The notes under the pieces were generated by a model. That model was not told the DNA's origin. It ran no database searches and saw only the letters and a program-made list of their open reading frames with translations. From positions 338,501-402,500 of the forward strand of contig JAODUO010000044.1 in the NCBI GenBank assembly GCA_025642075.2: 64,000 bases of DNA, read 5' to 3'. The DNA comes from Ridgeia piscesae. Lineage: Eukaryota > Annelida > Polychaeta > Sabellida > Siboglinidae. The translations under genes and the position numbers were made by a program. Below, in pieces: positions 62,976 through 64,000 of this stretch (position 1 is its first letter; every line of letters starts with the position of its first letter).

Positions 62976-63446
62976 CTACGTGACGGAAACACAAGCAAAG
63001 CTGTTCAAATGAACTCTGCACATGGGATTTGTTAATTTAGTAGACGTCATGTGATGTAGTGTATTACGTGGTACACCGATGATGAAATAATACCTTACAG
63101 TGGTCTCATGGATACTTTGATAGTGACAAGGGAAGCCACATCTGTTCGACATCGACTTTCGACATAATTCCTGTCTCTCCAATGTTAATTTTTGTCTTCT
63201 AGGAATAATGTACCTTCGATGCTTCTGTGAAGTTCTTTCAGTGCTGTAGATGTAGGTTAATTTGACTGTCGTTTTAATCACAAAGCCATGTGCCATGGTT
63301 ATACAGAGCAAAACAACAATATTAATACGATTTCTCAGAACTGCCTCGATGTATTCCGGACAATTACATATCTCTGATTGTGGTGTGTGCGTCGTATTTC
63401 TAGCGTGCGTAGGAATCATTAAACTGGACGGTGTGTCCATCAGCAT
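62976..63446 (-). CDS. Longest ORF not made by a repeat, 156 codons, hypothetical
   Basis: A true ATG at 63446-63444 opens a frame to TAG at 62976. The peptide begins MLMDTPSSLMIPTHARNTTH, has a hydrophobic patch (INIVVLLCITMAHGFVI, about residues 41-57) and a basic middle (RRYIIPRRQKLTLERQ). No domain is recognised. At this base composition roughly one frame of this length is expected by chance in 64 kb, so it is recorded rather than believed. Confidence 0.15.
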   Translation of the reverse strand: MLMDTPSSLMIPTHARNTTHTPQSEICNCPEYIEAVLRNRINIVVLLCITMAHGFVIKTTVKLTYIYSTERTSQKHRRYIIPRRQKLTLERQELCRKSMSNRCGFPCHYQSIHETTVRYYFIIGVPRNTLHHMTSTKLTNPMCRVHLNSFACVSVT

Positions 63447-64000
63447 GTGATCAGAGACTGACCACCAGCATTGGTGGACTGATTCTGCTGGTCAAGCCTC
63501 ACGGTGAAGTGTAGATGACAATCCAATTATGGCTGTCCTGATGGGGCGGTACTGAAGGGGTCCTCCTTGACTAAGAACGGATATTGTAACAACACGCGAG
63601 GACTTCACAGCCTGTTGTTGTTGCCTCCAGCCTGGGTCTCTGCGAGCAGATATTGATCTTGCATTTGCCTCATAACGACAGACAAATTAACTCGCTAATT
63701 CTGTCACAATTAAGCCCACTATGAGATCCGCAGATTTGTGGTTTATGCAGAATGCGACACTGGTAGATGGGACAATGTTTACAAGAAACAGTGTCACCAA
63801 GTCAGAAAATGTTCCTTCCAAGTTTCCATGCCACAGGTTCTACAGATTGCCATGAGTGACTTGGAATGCCAAGATTGGGCCAATACACTGTGCCACAGTG
63901 GATTGCAATCATTGGGCCAATATTGGCCTTGGTGATATCCCAATCTTTGGCCACTGTTGACATGCTGCCTTTGGGCCAACATGTAGCAACATAGCTTGAG

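Larger units (their letters stand above)
58595..64000. other. Unique non-coding sequence with weak exon candidates
   Basis: Repeat-poor. The candidate exons and frames at 58749-58913, 59300-59485 and 62976-63446 are listed separately. The last 100 bases contain the word TTGGGCCAA several times in degenerate form (about 63876-63980), perhaps an incipient short repeat. Confidence 0.45.

Overview
The window is non-coding eukaryotic DNA of animal type: AT-rich (about 60% by eye), with no dense gene order, no operons and no bacterial signals, but very many long microsatellites and several kilobase-scale minisatellites. A lophotrochozoan, perhaps a mollusc, fits this texture, but that is an inference; no gene here identifies a species. 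Almost every long open frame is a by-product of a tandem repeat or is expected by chance.

Two places look like the 5' ends of genes. On the minus strand, in a CpG-rich patch (about 900-1950), a YY1-like ATGGCGGC start opens a 30-codon frame (1672 down to 1581) that ends at a splice donor. On the plus strand, a CpG- and ETS-rich segment (about 52790-52960) leads into an ATG at 52951. It encodes a signal-peptide-like sequence and ends at a consensus donor (53050|53051). If both are real, the two genes point away from each other, and 1.7-52.9 kb is a roughly 51-kb intergenic interval with divergent flanking genes. In that model 53.05-64 kb is mostly intron 1 of the right-hand gene. A few weaker exon candidates are listed (27246-27392 minus, 59300-59485 plus, 62976-63446 minus, 58749-58913 plus). 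None has a recognisable domain.

Region by region: 0-2 kb is the CpG-rich candidate gene start. At 2-8.4 kb lie a GGTGT array, a foldback element containing three TA arrays (4182-4566), a 23/24-bp minisatellite and a GTCC array. At 8-18 kb are CA/ACGC arrays, a 21-bp C-rich minisatellite (11384-11789), and a 185-bp pure GT tract followed by a purine-rich tract. At 20-27 kb is the main repeat cluster: a 24-bp array, nineteen copies of a 97/98-bp unit, then a compound of 23-bp, 16/32-bp and 19/20-bp arrays that look partly derived from one another. At 28-45 kb there is mostly unique DNA with microsatellites and a 228-bp polypurine tract. At 45.6-46.15 kb is a second foldback element. At 51.8-52.4 kb a decayed 21-24-bp repeat precedes the candidate promoter. 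At 57.1-58.6 kb is a 17/52-bp minisatellite full of CCATGG.

No rRNA, recognisable tRNA, CRISPR array, intact transposase or reverse transcriptase, or viral gene was seen. The most unusual content is the tandem-repeat and foldback architecture, not a protein system.
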